Shown piece by piece: positions 39,849-48,357 of a stretch of DNA of 64,000 nucleotides. The notes beneath the pieces were generated by a model. The model did not search any database. It saw only the letters and a program-made list of their open reading frames with translations, and was not told the origin of the DNA. This DNA is from Romboutsia sedimentorum. Lineage in GTDB: Bacteria; Bacillota; Clostridia; Peptostreptococcales; Peptostreptococcaceae. Numbering within the stretch: position 1 is the stretch's first letter; the number at the start of each line of letters is the position of its first letter. Both the position numbers and the translations under genes were made by a program. The DNA lies in contig NZ_JASKYM010000003.1 of the NCBI RefSeq assembly GCF_030131845.1, forward strand, positions 62,001 through 126,000, read 5' to 3'.

Positions 39849-41150
39849 ATGAATTACCAAGAAGCACTACACTACATAGATGAGACTCATAAATTTGGTG
39901 TTAGATTAGGATTAGACAATATAACTAAATTATTAGAACTTTTAGGAAATCCGCAAGATAAATTAAATATAATACATGTGGCAGGAACTAATGGAAAAGG
40001 GTCAACATGTTCATTTATAACTAGTATATTAAAAGAATCTGGATATAAAGTAGGTTTATATACATCTCCATTTTTAGAAACTTTTACAGAGAGAATAAAA
40101 GTAAATGGAGAAAATATACCTAAAGAAGATGTAGCAAGAATCGTTAATATAATAAAAGAAAATATAGAAACAATGGTTAGTGAAGGATACTCATACCCGA
40201 CTGAGTTTGAAATAGTTACTGCTATGGCACTTTATTATTACTGTGAGCAAGAAGTTGATTATGTTGCCCTTGAGGTTGGTTTAGGTGGTAGGTATGATGC
40301 TACAAATATAATAAAAAAATCAGAAGTAAGTGTAATAGCTTCTATAAGCTTAGACCATGTAGGAATACTTGGAGATAGTGTTTCGAAAATAGCTTATGAA
40401 AAAGGCGGAATAATAAAAGAAAACGGAGTAGCTATAGTTTACGACCAAAGTGATGAAGCTAAAGATGTAATAAAAGAAATATGTAGAGAAAAAAATGCTA
40501 AGTACATAGAAGTAAAATTTGATGATATAAATGTTAAGCAATCAGATATATATTCTCAAACTTATGATTGTACTGTATTTAATGAAAAATATGAAAACTT
40601 AGAAATAAAGTTAATAGGAGATCATCAAATAAACAACTCTATGCTAGCTTTAGGTGCTATAAATTACTTAAAAGAAAATAAAAAATTAAACATAAGTGAA
40701 GAAAGCATAAGAAAAGGTCTTATAAATACTAAATGGCCAGGTAGAATAGAAAAAATAATGGAAAACCCAATATTTATAATAGATGGAGCTCACAATGAAG
40801 ATGGAGCAAAATCTTTAGCTAAATCAATAGAAAAAAACTTCAATGGAAAAAAAGCTACTCTTTTAATAGGAATGTTAGAAGATAAAGATATAGATGGAGT
40901 ACTTGAAATACTTATGCCTCATTTTGATAAAGTAATAACTACAACTCCAGACAATCCAAGAGCGATAAGTTGTGAAGTTTTAAAAGAAAAGATATCTAAG
41001 TATATTGATAATATTGTTGCAAAACCAAATATAGAAGAAGCTGTTGATTATACACTTAAAAATTCTAAAGAAGACGATATAATAATAAGTGCAGGGTCTT
41101 TATATATGATAGGAACAGTTAGAACTTTAATAAATAAATTATATTTATAA
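39849..41150 (+). CDS. folC: Folylpolyglutamate synthase / dihydrofolate synthase
   Basis: A 433-residue Mur-ligase-type enzyme that adds glutamate to folates. The ATP loop is GTNGKGST at 46-53; YTSPFLETFTERIKVNG and SLDHVGILGDSVSKIAYEKGGI are folate and catalytic segments. The C-terminal domain begins near 295 (IIDGAHNEDGAKSLA). It starts at ATG after AAGGGGGAAG. The ~120-base leader has small inverted repeats (GACAAT/ATTGTC near 39767) but no recognised riboswitch. Identification is firm. Confidence 0.95.
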   Translation: MNYQEALHYIDETHKFGVRLGLDNITKLLELLGNPQDKLNIIHVAGTNGKGSTCSFITSILKESGYKVGLYTSPFLETFTERIKVNGENIPKEDVARIVNIIKENIETMVSEGYSYPTEFEIVTAMALYYYCEQEVDYVALEVGLGGRYDATNIIKKSEVSVIASISLDHVGILGDSVSKIAYEKGGIIKENGVAIVYDQSDEAKDVIKEICREKNAKYIEVKFDDINVKQSDIYSQTYDCTVFNEKYENLEIKLIGDHQINNSMLALGAINYLKENKKLNISEESIRKGLINTKWPGRIEKIMENPIFIIDGAHNEDGAKSLAKSIEKNFNGKKATLLIGMLEDKDIDGVLEILMPHFDKVITTTPDNPRAISCEVLKEKISKYIDNIVAKPNIEEAVDYTLKNSKEDDIIISAGSLYMIGTVRTLINKLYL

Positions 41151-41173
41151 TTCACGATAACGTGAAAAAATGC

Positions 41174-41206
41174 AAAAAAAGGTGGTCATTGACCACCTTT
41201 TTTTTA
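41174..41206. terminator. Bidirectional terminator between folC and TSCPD gene
   Basis: AAAAAAAGGTGGTCA pairs with TGACCACCTTTTTTT, with A-run and T-run flanks. It serves both convergent genes. Confidence 0.9.
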
Positions 41207-41219
41207 TAGTAGGGCTGTT

Positions 41220-41465
41220 TTATAAAGCGCTACGTATTGCCTTAGCTAATTGATCAGGACAAGAAGTAGACTTGTCTCCGCAACGTATGTTAGCTAACTT
41301 ATCAGCTACCTCAAGAGCGTTTTGACCTATAGCTAAATGCTTAAGTCCGATTAAGTTACCAGGACATCCCCCAACGAAATCAACGCTAGTTATAACATTA
41401 TTATCATCAACTTCAAACATCATCTCTCTACAACAAACTCCACTTGGCTTAAATGTTATCTTCAT
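41220..41465 (-). CDS. TSCPD domain protein (TIGR03905 family)
   Basis: This 81-residue protein has the family's cysteines: SGVCCREMMFEV at the N-terminus, VGGCPGNLIGL in the middle, and IRCGDKSTSCPDQLAKAI at the end. The TSCPD domain resembles a zinc-binding segment of vitamin B12-dependent ribonucleotide reductases, yet stands alone here. Its function is unknown. It starts at ATG after TTAGGAG on the minus strand and faces folC across a shared terminator. Confidence 0.85.
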   Translation of the reverse strand: MKITFKPSGVCCREMMFEVDDNNVITSVDFVGGCPGNLIGLKHLAIGQNALEVADKLANIRCGDKSTSCPDQLAKAIRSAL

Positions 41466-41612
41466 AATACAAACTCCTAATAATCTTTAATATTTTTAAT
41501 CTAATAATACCAATATGTATGTAACATTGCAATACTTAAAAGGCTGTCATAATACAAGCATAGAGAATAATATATTATTGTAGTATATGTATTAAGGAGG
41601 GGAGGCTATAAT

Positions 41613-42479
41613 TTGAAAGTCTATATTTCTAATTATTTATCTAAAAGTATAAGTGTATTAAGTTATCCTAAATTTGAGGTAGAAAAGCAAATAGATTTAG
41701 ATGACAACATAAATCCACATCATTTCTGTATAGATAAAGAAAAAAACCTAATGTATATACCGAGTTCTAGTGACGGTATATTGTACGTATTAGATATAAC
41801 TACCAATAACATAATAGAAAGCGTATCTATAGGAGGAAATCTAAATCAAATTGGTTTATGCAGGGGAGAATTATTTATATCTAATGAGGATTCAAACAGC
41901 ATCTATATATTAGACCAAGATACTTTAAACCCTATTGCAGTGATTAGTGTAGATGAAATGCCTCATGGATTTGATTTTAATGAAAGTGAAAATAAGTTAT
42001 ATGTATCTTGTATAAACTCAATTGTGTGTATAGATACTCTTAGCAAATGTATTGATAGGAAGATAGATACAGACTTTAAAGCATGGCATGTAAAAATAGA
42101 CAAGAAAAAAAGGGAAATATATACCTCTACGCTGGACGGGAAGCTAGTTATTTTAGATGAGATGAAAATGAAAGTAATTAGTATAATAGAGGATTTTTTA
42201 TTACCAGTTGAAGTATGTTTTAGTTATAGTGCTAAAAAAATATATGTTGCAGACTTAGGATACAAACATATTAAAATTTTAGATTATGATACAGGTAGTT
42301 ATCTAGATTGCATAAATGTAGAAGGAAATCCTCAAGGTTTAGCAATTTCTAAAGATGAAAAATTATTGTTAGTATCAGATACTCAGAAAAATTCAATTAA
42401 AATATATAATACAAACAACAATGAACTTATAAAAGAAGTGAAGACAGGAAAAGAGCCTACAACAATACTGTGTGTGTAG
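41613..42479 (+). CDS. YncE-like beta-propeller repeat protein
   Basis: A 288-residue protein built of repeated ~40-residue YVTN-type blades (for example MYIPSSSDGILYVLDITTN, LYVSCINSIVCIDTLSK and IYVADLGYKHIKILDYDTG), predicted to fold as a six- or seven-bladed propeller. I see no signal peptide, so it may be cytosolic, unlike secreted homologues. The start is TTG after AAGGAGGGGAGG. It is convergent with the DUF4364 gene, with only two bases between stops. No function is known. Confidence 0.75.
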   Translation: MKVYISNYLSKSISVLSYPKFEVEKQIDLDDNINPHHFCIDKEKNLMYIPSSSDGILYVLDITTNNIIESVSIGGNLNQIGLCRGELFISNEDSNSIYILDQDTLNPIAVISVDEMPHGFDFNESENKLYVSCINSIVCIDTLSKCIDRKIDTDFKAWHVKIDKKKREIYTSTLDGKLVILDEMKMKVISIIEDFLLPVEVCFSYSAKKIYVADLGYKHIKILDYDTGSYLDCINVEGNPQGLAISKDEKLLLVSDTQKNSIKIYNTNNNELIKEVKTGKEPTTILCV

Positions 42480-42481
42480 GC

Positions 42482-43018
42482 TTAATGGCTGTCGCGTATA
42501 AGTAAATCTATAACTTCTGCATACATATACGATGCATTTTTTTTCCAATTATTACAAATAAGATTGGCTTGTTTCTCTGAAGAAACATTTAAATTTAAAT
42601 CTATTAAATTAGATTGGTTTTCTATAACTCTTAAATTAACAATAAACTCGTGATCACTTTGCTTAACAAAACTTGACTTAACTTGTGTATCAGATAATAA
42701 ACTTTCTTTATTATTCAAAATATACTCGTCTACTTTTTTAGTTATATCTTGAGGTATTCTAGATAAGAAATACTCTAGAATCTCTAACCCTCTTTGAGTA
42801 AGAGAATAATATTCTCTATCAGAGTCTTTGTATGTAGCTAAAAATTTAGATTCCATAAGTTGAGACAAGAACTGTTGAAGAGAAAAGTAATTTATCATCT
42901 CTGTTTCTAGTACAACTTGCGTTATTTGAGAATTAGTTAAATCCATTTTAATTTTATTTAAGATATATAAAATTAAAAGCTTATGAGAAGCTAATTCTTC
43001 AGATGAGTTTTCAAACAT
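42482..43018 (-). CDS. DUF4364 family protein
   Basis: This 178-residue protein has an N-terminal winged-helix-like part (ASHKLLILYILNKI...LTNSQITQVVLE...FSLQQFLSQLMESKFL) followed by a beta-rich C-terminal region, the DUF4364 layout found in Clostridia. The N-terminus suggests DNA binding, but no target is known. It starts at ATG after GGAGGAT. Its 3' end nearly touches the propeller gene, and no terminator separates the two. Confidence 0.82.
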   Translation of the reverse strand: MFENSSEELASHKLLILYILNKIKMDLTNSQITQVVLETEMINYFSLQQFLSQLMESKFLATYKDSDREYYSLTQRGLEILEYFLSRIPQDITKKVDEYILNNKESLLSDTQVKSSFVKQSDHEFIVNLRVIENQSNLIDLNLNVSSEKQANLICNNWKKNASYMYAEVIDLLIRDSH

Positions 43019-43121
43019 AATATCATCCTCCGTAAACTATTTCTATATAATATATTAAACCAAATTATATAAAAATAAAAGCACAATTTGCTTAATAATA
43101 TATTTAAATATTTTTGCAAAT

Positions 43122-43150
43122 AAAAAGGCTACCAAAATGGTAGCCTTTTT
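43122..43150. terminator. Rho-independent terminator after the SASP gene
   Basis: AAAAAGGCTACC pairs perfectly with GGTAGCCTTTTT around a 5-base loop, placed downstream of the minus-strand spore protein gene. Confidence 0.85.
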
Positions 43151-43174
43151 GACTCAGATGTCACAGTTTTAAAT

Positions 43175-43372
43175 CTACTTTCCTGCCATTTGATTTTCAG
43201 CCATTTCAACTAATTTCTTAGTCATGTATCCGCCAACATATCCGTTTTCTCTAGCTGTTAAATTACCTTTATCAGCTGTTTCGTAGTTAGCTAAACCTAT
43301 TTCATTAGCTATTTCTAATTTCATTTGGTTTAATGCAGCTTTAGCTGCTGGAACTGCTTTTTTACTTGACAT
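43175..43372 (-). CDS. Alpha/beta-type small acid-soluble spore protein
   Basis: This 65-residue DNA-coating protein of the spore core carries both family hallmarks: KLEIANEIGLAN, with the GPR protease site at the Glu-Ile in NEIGL, and GNLTARENGYVGGYMTKKLVE. It protects spore DNA from UV and heat and marks a spore-forming host. It starts at ATG after AGGAGGA. The leader contains a 7-bp hairpin (CAACACA/TGTGTTG, 43405-43426) with TTGCAAAG in the loop as transcribed. A SigG promoter is expected but not clear by eye. Confidence 0.95.
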   Translation of the reverse strand: MSSKKAVPAAKAALNQMKLEIANEIGLANYETADKGNLTARENGYVGGYMTKKLVEMAENQMAGK

Positions 43373-43493
43373 AGTAGAATTCCTCCTGAAGTTGATTTTT
43401 TTGTCAACACACTTTGCAATGTGTTGTTAATACTAATTTGCCCTGTAATACAATTTTATATACATAAAATTTAAAAATTTTTAAAAAATATTT

Positions 43494-43658
43494 TTATTTA
43501 CATTTTTTACCCATTTTTATTTTCTTATCTTTACGTATACCTTCTTGAATTCCATGTGCTTCTCTTAGATAGTGTCTGTTTTCAAACTTAATAGTTTCTC
43601 TAGCTGTTTCTACTTGGTGACCCTTGATGTTAGAAAATGAACTTCTTATATTTGACAT
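43494..43658 (-). CDS. Hypothetical small basic protein, 54 aa
   Basis: A short Lys/Arg-rich protein (MSNIRSSFSNIKGHQVETAR...) with no membrane segment or known motif. The start is ATG after AAAGGTGG; a longer frame 14 codons upstream has no ribosome site. It lies between a spore protein and a PdaB-like deacetylase, so a sporulation role is possible, but this is only neighbourhood evidence. Confidence 0.6.
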   Translation of the reverse strand: MSNIRSSFSNIKGHQVETARETIKFENRHYLREAHGIQEGIRKDKKIKMGKKCK

Positions 43659-43786
43659 AAATCCACCACCTTTTATTAGTATTGAATATAATTTGCCCAA
43701 AAAATAAATTTATCTTTATAGTAATTTTTTGAAATTAAAAAAAATAAAGTTTAAGTATAGGACAAATGCAAAAAGGAGGTGTAAAT

Positions 43787-44548
43787 ATGAACAGTAGATT
43801 TAAAAAAACAAAATCTTTAATGTCTAGTATGTTCTTTGTAGTATTGATGTTAGTATTATTATTTTTATTGATTTATGGAATAAGATATTTTTGCTACAAA
43901 CAAGGTGATGCAAATATGCCAATATATAAAGTTGACACTAATGAGAAGAAAGTAGCTTTAAGTTTTGATGTAGCATGGGGATCTGACAACATAGATGGCA
44001 TTTTACAAACACTAGATCAACATGATATAAAAGCAACTTTTTTCTTGGTTGGAAGTTGGGTAGATGACAATGAAGAATTAGTAAAAAAAATACATAAAGC
44101 AGGTCATGAGATAGGAAACCATTCTAATACTCATGCAAATACTAAAGAATTATCAGAACAATCAACAGTAAAAGAAATACAAATAACTTCAGATAAAATT
44201 TCAAAAATAACTGGAGAAAAAACAACTTTATATAGACCTCCATTTGGAGAAGTGGATACTAAAACTTTAGATATTTGTAAATCACTAGGATACCAAGTTG
44301 TTAAATGGGATGTAGATTCTATGGATTGGAAAGAATTAGGGCCAAATCATGTTATAGAAAGAGTTGTTAAAAATTCACAGCCAGGTTCTATAGTTTTATT
44401 CCATGCAAGTTCAAATAATGTTGAGAATTATTTAGGTACTATAATAGGCAAATTTAAAAAAGATGGATACGAAATAGTTCCTATATCAGAAATGATTTAT
44501 AAAGAAAATTTCACAATAGATAGCAATGGAGTACAAAAAATTAAATAA
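43787..44548 (+). CDS. PdaB-type polysaccharide deacetylase, sporulation-related
   Basis: A 253-residue protein with an N-terminal membrane anchor (~13-33) and a NodB domain from ~52. The usual TFDDGP motif is replaced by SFDVAWGSDN (60-67), as in PdaB proteins of spore formers. The His pair NHSNTH (112, 116) and RPPFGEVD are kept. PdaB is needed for spore cortex maintenance in Bacillus. The start is ATG 7 bases after AAGGAGG; an earlier in-frame ATG overlaps no ribosome site. Activity is uncertain because of the altered motif. Confidence 0.85.
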   Translation: MNSRFKKTKSLMSSMFFVVLMLVLLFLLIYGIRYFCYKQGDANMPIYKVDTNEKKVALSFDVAWGSDNIDGILQTLDQHDIKATFFLVGSWVDDNEELVKKIHKAGHEIGNHSNTHANTKELSEQSTVKEIQITSDKISKITGEKTTLYRPPFGEVDTKTLDICKSLGYQVVKWDVDSMDWKELGPNHVIERVVKNSQPGSIVLFHASSNNVENYLGTIIGKFKKDGYEIVPISEMIYKENFTIDSNGVQKIK

Positions 44549-44663
44549 AATCAATACAAAGCAATAAATTGTAATAAAAATTGTAATGTACAAATATAGT
44601 TATTATATAAGAAAAGATAAAACATAAGAATTAACAATTAACAAATTGTGGGGGGATAAAGAA

Positions 44664-45299
44664 ATGATTACTGTTAAGGATGATACTAACATAGTAAACC
44701 TAAGAGGAGAATTAGAAAGTGAATTAGAATTTAGCCATGAAATTTTTGGCGAAAAATTTTATAACACAAAAATAAAAATAAATAGACTCAGCAATTCAGA
44801 TGATGTATTACCGATTACTGTGTCAGAAAGATTGTTAGAAGAAATTGATTTTGAAAATAATAAATTAGTTAGAATAGTAGGTCAATTAAGATCTTATAAT
44901 AAAAATATAGATAACAAAAATAGATTAGTTCTTACTATATTTGTTAGAGAAATAAAAGTAGCAGAGGAAGACACTAAAGATCCTAATAATATATTCCTAG
45001 ATGGCTTTATATGTAAAGCACCTATATATAGAAAAACTCCACTAGGAAGAGAAATAACAGATCTATTGGTTGCTATAAACAGACCATACAATAAATCTGA
45101 CTACATACCATCTATAGTTTGGGGACGTAATGCTAAATTTGCAAAGAGTTTAAAAATAGGTGATAGGATACAAATGTGGGGAAGAGTACAAAGCAGAGAG
45201 TACGAAAAGAAACTGGAAAATGGAGAGGTATTAAAAAGAGTTGCTTATGAAGTATCCATCTCTAAAATAAAAAAAACTAGCGAAAATAACAATGAATAG
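44664..45299 (+). CDS. Single-stranded DNA-binding (OB-fold) family protein
   Basis: This 211-residue protein appears to hold two OB-like halves. The first (~5-95) contains VNLRGELESELEFSHEIFGEKF and a second strand set; the other (~105-205) contains VLDGFICKAPIYRKTPLGREITDLLVA-type sequence, close to SSB, with WGRNAKFAKSLKIGDRIQMWG. It lacks the acidic SSB tail (DDDIPF). It is therefore an SSB-like paralogue rather than the replication SSB. The start is ATG after GGGGGGAT. Function is not established. Confidence 0.75.
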   Translation: MITVKDDTNIVNLRGELESELEFSHEIFGEKFYNTKIKINRLSNSDDVLPITVSERLLEEIDFENNKLVRIVGQLRSYNKNIDNKNRLVLTIFVREIKVAEEDTKDPNNIFLDGFICKAPIYRKTPLGREITDLLVAINRPYNKSDYIPSIVWGRNAKFAKSLKIGDRIQMWGRVQSREYEKKLENGEVLKRVAYEVSISKIKKTSENNNE

Positions 45300-45424
45300 G
45301 ATTTCATTTGAGTTAGTTAAAATTTATGTGTTGAATAGTTGCTCCTAATTTACTATAATCTATTTTATTATCATGTATTTTATGATATGATTTATAAATG
45401 TAAAAAATAAAGAGGGGGAGCACT

Positions 45425-45994
45425 GTGAAAAGCGTATTATATCACGACTATGAACCTAATGCTGATTTGACAGATACTTCTGATGATGTAACATGTTTTT
45501 TGGATACTATCAAGTATAATATCGGAAACAATATATTACTTGTTGGAAACATAGGTAACTTAGGAAAAAGGTTAAGAATGTTAGGAGTTTATGTTACAAT
45601 ATTAGAAAATAGTCTTTATGAAGATGTATGTTATTCTTTAATACACAATGGAAACTGTAACGTTGTCAAAGGAACATTAGAATTATTGCCATTTGAAGAT
45701 AAATATTTTGACAAGGTAATAGTATTAGACCATTTTAATAATATTAATAATTGCAAACAGGCATCAACAGAAATAAATAGAGTTTTAAAATGTAATGGAG
45801 AATTAATATTAGAAGATTTAAATTTAAAAAATTTAAAGGTGAAATTAAAGAATTTAAAGCATAAGCTTTGCGGTGAAAATGTAAGTTACCGTTATCCGAA
45901 TGAAATAATTAATTTATTTTCTAATTTAGATTTTGAAGGAAATCTAAAAGAAGTTGAAAATAAAAGATATATTTATATAGGAAAACGAAAATAG
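45425..45994 (+). CDS. Methyltransferase-like protein (class I SAM fold)
   Basis: A 189-residue protein with the outline of a class I SAM methyltransferase: motif I-like ILLVGNIGNLGKRLRML, then LELLPFEDKYFDKVIVLDHFNN (motif II region) and NRVLKCNGELILED. Motif I lacks the usual GxGxG, so SAM binding is uncertain. The start is GTG after GGGGGAG. No partner gene indicates a substrate; a terminator follows. Confidence 0.65.
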   Translation: MKSVLYHDYEPNADLTDTSDDVTCFLDTIKYNIGNNILLVGNIGNLGKRLRMLGVYVTILENSLYEDVCYSLIHNGNCNVVKGTLELLPFEDKYFDKVIVLDHFNNINNCKQASTEINRVLKCNGELILEDLNLKNLKVKLKNLKHKLCGENVSYRYPNEIINLFSNLDFEGNLKEVENKRYIYIGKRK

Positions 45995-46021
45995 ATAGAT
46001 AAAAAACAATATGATAAAATA

Positions 46022-46052
46022 AAAAGACTAGGTCATGCCTGGTCTTTTATGT
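46022..46052 (+). terminator. Rho-independent terminator
   Basis: AAAAGACTAGG pairs with CCTGGTCTTTT (one wobble pair) around a 5-base loop, then T/A-rich sequence. Confidence 0.75.
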
Positions 46053-46082
46053 TTAATTTTATAAAATAGGAGATTATGTGTT

Positions 46083-46220
46083 ATGAATTTAAATTACGGG
46101 TTAATTGTAATAGTTATGCTGTTTGTAATATTAATGTCTATTCAATTCACATTAAATAAGATATACGTAATATTAAAAGAAATAAAAGAAATAATTAATT
46201 TGAGAAAGATTAAGGATTAA
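46083..46220 (+). CDS. Small single-pass membrane protein, 45 aa
   Basis: A short frame beginning [20 protein letters not shown]: one hydrophobic helix at about 6-24, then a basic amphipathic tail ([15 protein letters not shown]). It has a proper ribosome site (AGGAGA, 9 bases before the ATG), follows a terminator, and ends 5 bases before the sigma-54 activator gene. Spacing suggests co-transcription with that regulator. No family is recognised. Confidence 0.6.
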   Translation: MNLNYGLIVIVMLFVILMSIQFTLNKIYVILKEIKEIINLRKIKD

Positions 46221-46225
46221 TAGAT

Positions 46226-47995
46226 ATGAACAATTTAGAATATATAAAAGAAGATATTCAAAACATAGCAGAAGCTATAGTTGCAGTTTTGGGAATAGAT
46301 GTAACAATTGTAAATCAGAACTTAATAAGAATAGCAGGCACTGGAATATACATAGAAAAGATAGGTGAAAAAGTACGTGGATACTCAGCTTTCAAAAAAT
46401 CTTTAATAGAACAAGTCGGGATTATAATAGACGACAATAGTTGCAATGATATATGCAACGAATGCCACAATAAAGGTGCATGTAGAGAGTTTGCGGAGGT
46501 TTGTTGCCCGATTGTATGTGATGGGGATGCATATGGGGTAATAGGCTTAATAGCATTCACTGATGAACAAGCTGATATTATAAAAAATAATAAAGATAGC
46601 TTAATGAACTTTTTAGGAAAAATGGCTGATTTGATTTCTAATAAAATAAAAGCTCAGATAAAAACATATGAATTAGAATTAGAAAAGAAAAAATTAGAAA
46701 CTTTAGTAGACAGTATTGATAAAGCGATAGTGTCTATCGATGTAGCTGGAAAAATAGATAAATATAATTCTAAATTCAAAGAAGTTTTTAATTTAAAAGA
46801 AGATATAAACAATGAAAATATATTTGAGGTATTAAAGTTTATAAAAAATCCTTCAGTTGATAACTTTAAAAAGGACAAGTCTTGCAGTTTTTACTATAAG
46901 GTAGACGGATGTGATTTAAAAGGGATTTATAATATTAGTAAGATAATACTTAATAATGAGCTTAAAGGATATGTTATAGATTTTATAGATAAAAGAGAAA
47001 CTATCAAAAACTATAACAAAATAAACAAAGACTATGGAATAACCTTAGATAACATAATAGGAATCAGTAAAGAAATAGATAGTGTTAAAAAGCAAGCGTT
47101 AATGGCGTCTAAATCTACATCTACAGTTCTTGTAAGAGGAGAAAGTGGAACTGGTAAGGAACTATTTGCAAGAGCTATACATAATCATAGTGACAGATGT
47201 GATAACCCTTTTATAGCTGTCAATTGTGCAGCTATACCAGATAATTTACTAGAAAGTGAACTATTTGGGTATGAAGAAGGTGCATTTACAGGAGCAAAAA
47301 AAGGTGGTAAATTAGGAAAGTTTGAATTGGCTGATAATGGTACTATGTTCTTAGATGAAATAGGAGATATGAGCTTACATTTACAGGCAAAACTACTTAG
47401 AGTCTTACAAGAAAAAGAGTTAAATAAAATAGGCTCAAAATCTAATAAACTTATAGACGTAAGAATTATAGCTGCAACTAATAAGGACTTAGAAAATATG
47501 ATTGATAAAGGTACTTTTAGAGAAGATTTATATTATAGGCTAAATGTTATTCCAATCAATTTACCAAGCTTAAGGGAACGTAGAGAAGATATTCCTTTAT
47601 TGATACATTTTATGATAAAAGAATACGCTAGAAAGCTAAATAAAAACGTATTCAATATAGATGAAAATGCAGTCAATATGATGGCTGATTATAACTGGCC
47701 TGGAAATATAAGAGAGCTTCAAAATGTAATAGAATACAGCGTTAACATGTCTTTAACTTCAAACATAAGCATAGATTTAATTCCAAACAGAATCAAAAAT
47801 ATAGAGACTGAAGAAGTTATAATTAAAGACAATAATATAAGAACATTAGAGGCATTAGAAAAAACAGAAATAATTAAAGCTTTGAATAAATATAAAGAGT
47901 ATAAAAAAGATAAAGAATTAGTAGCCAAAGCGTTAGGTATATCTAGAGCGACATTGTATAGAAAATTAGAAAAGTATAATATTGTCTCAAAATGA
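46226..47995 (+). CDS. Sigma-54-dependent transcriptional activator (CdsR-like)
   Basis: A 589-residue enhancer-binding protein. The N-terminal sensory region (~1-165) has a cysteine cluster ([22 protein letters not shown]), then a PAS-like region (~155-260). The AAA+ domain carries Walker A GESGTGKE (305-312) and the sigma-54 loop GAFTGA (352-357). A Fis-type HTH ends the protein ([20 protein letters not shown]). It lies upstream of a cysteine desulfidase gene with a sigma-54 promoter, the arrangement of CdsR/CdsB in C. difficile. Target assignment is by neighbourhood. Confidence 0.9.
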   Translation: MNNLEYIKEDIQNIAEAIVAVLGIDVTIVNQNLIRIAGTGIYIEKIGEKVRGYSAFKKSLIEQVGIIIDDNSCNDICNECHNKGACREFAEVCCPIVCDGDAYGVIGLIAFTDEQADIIKNNKDSLMNFLGKMADLISNKIKAQIKTYELELEKKKLETLVDSIDKAIVSIDVAGKIDKYNSKFKEVFNLKEDINNENIFEVLKFIKNPSVDNFKKDKSCSFYYKVDGCDLKGIYNISKIILNNELKGYVIDFIDKRETIKNYNKINKDYGITLDNIIGISKEIDSVKKQALMASKSTSTVLVRGESGTGKELFARAIHNHSDRCDNPFIAVNCAAIPDNLLESELFGYEEGAFTGAKKGGKLGKFELADNGTMFLDEIGDMSLHLQAKLLRVLQEKELNKIGSKSNKLIDVRIIAATNKDLENMIDKGTFREDLYYRLNVIPINLPSLRERREDIPLLIHFMIKEYARKLNKNVFNIDENAVNMMADYNWPGNIRELQNVIEYSVNMSLTSNISIDLIPNRIKNIETEEVIIKDNNIRTLEALEKTEIIKALNKYKEYKKDKELVAKALGISRATLYRKLEKYNIVSK

Positions 47996-48021
47996 TACTA
48001 AATCTCATTTTGAGACTTTTT
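47984..48021 (+). terminator. Terminator overlapping the activator stop codon
   Basis: GTCTCAAAATGA pairs perfectly with TCATTTTGAGAC around a 9-base loop and is followed by TTTTT. A third copy of TCATTTTGAGA follows at 48027-48037 outside the hairpin. Confidence 0.8.
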
Positions 48022-48295
48022 AATGTTCATTTTGAGAAAAATAGGAAAACGTAATCTTGATATTCTTTTGCACACAAGCTTTAAAATGAATTTAATAAAA
48101 AAATATAAACTTTAAATTTATAAAATAAATAATAAAAATATAAATTATATAATTTCATAATATTTATAAATATATATCAAATGTAGTGGTTCTAAAGAGC
48201 TTAAGATATATTGTATAAAAATATAGGTATTATAATACAGTAGATATTTTATGTGAAAATATAAAAAATTCCTTTGCAATATAATAATTAAAAAC
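48022..48295. other. AT-rich spacer upstream of the sigma-54 promoter
   Basis: No coding frame is credible. It holds an extra TCATTTTGAGA (48027-48037) and a short palindrome GTATTATAATAC near 48229-48240. Activator binding sites for the sigma-54 promoter should lie here, but I cannot identify them with confidence. Confidence 0.4.
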
Positions 48296-48311
48296 TTGGC
48301 ACGTATATTGC
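48296..48311 (+). promoter_or_regulatory. Sigma-54 (SigL) -24/-12 promoter
   Basis: TTGGCAC-GTATA-TTGC matches the sigma-54 consensus TGGCAC-N5-TTGC, with GG and GC spaced by the required 10 bases. It lies 46 bases before the desulfidase ATG, giving a ~35-base leader. Confidence 0.93.
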
Positions 48312-48357
48312 TATATATTAAGGTATAAAACTATTTAACCTATTGGAGGGATTTATT

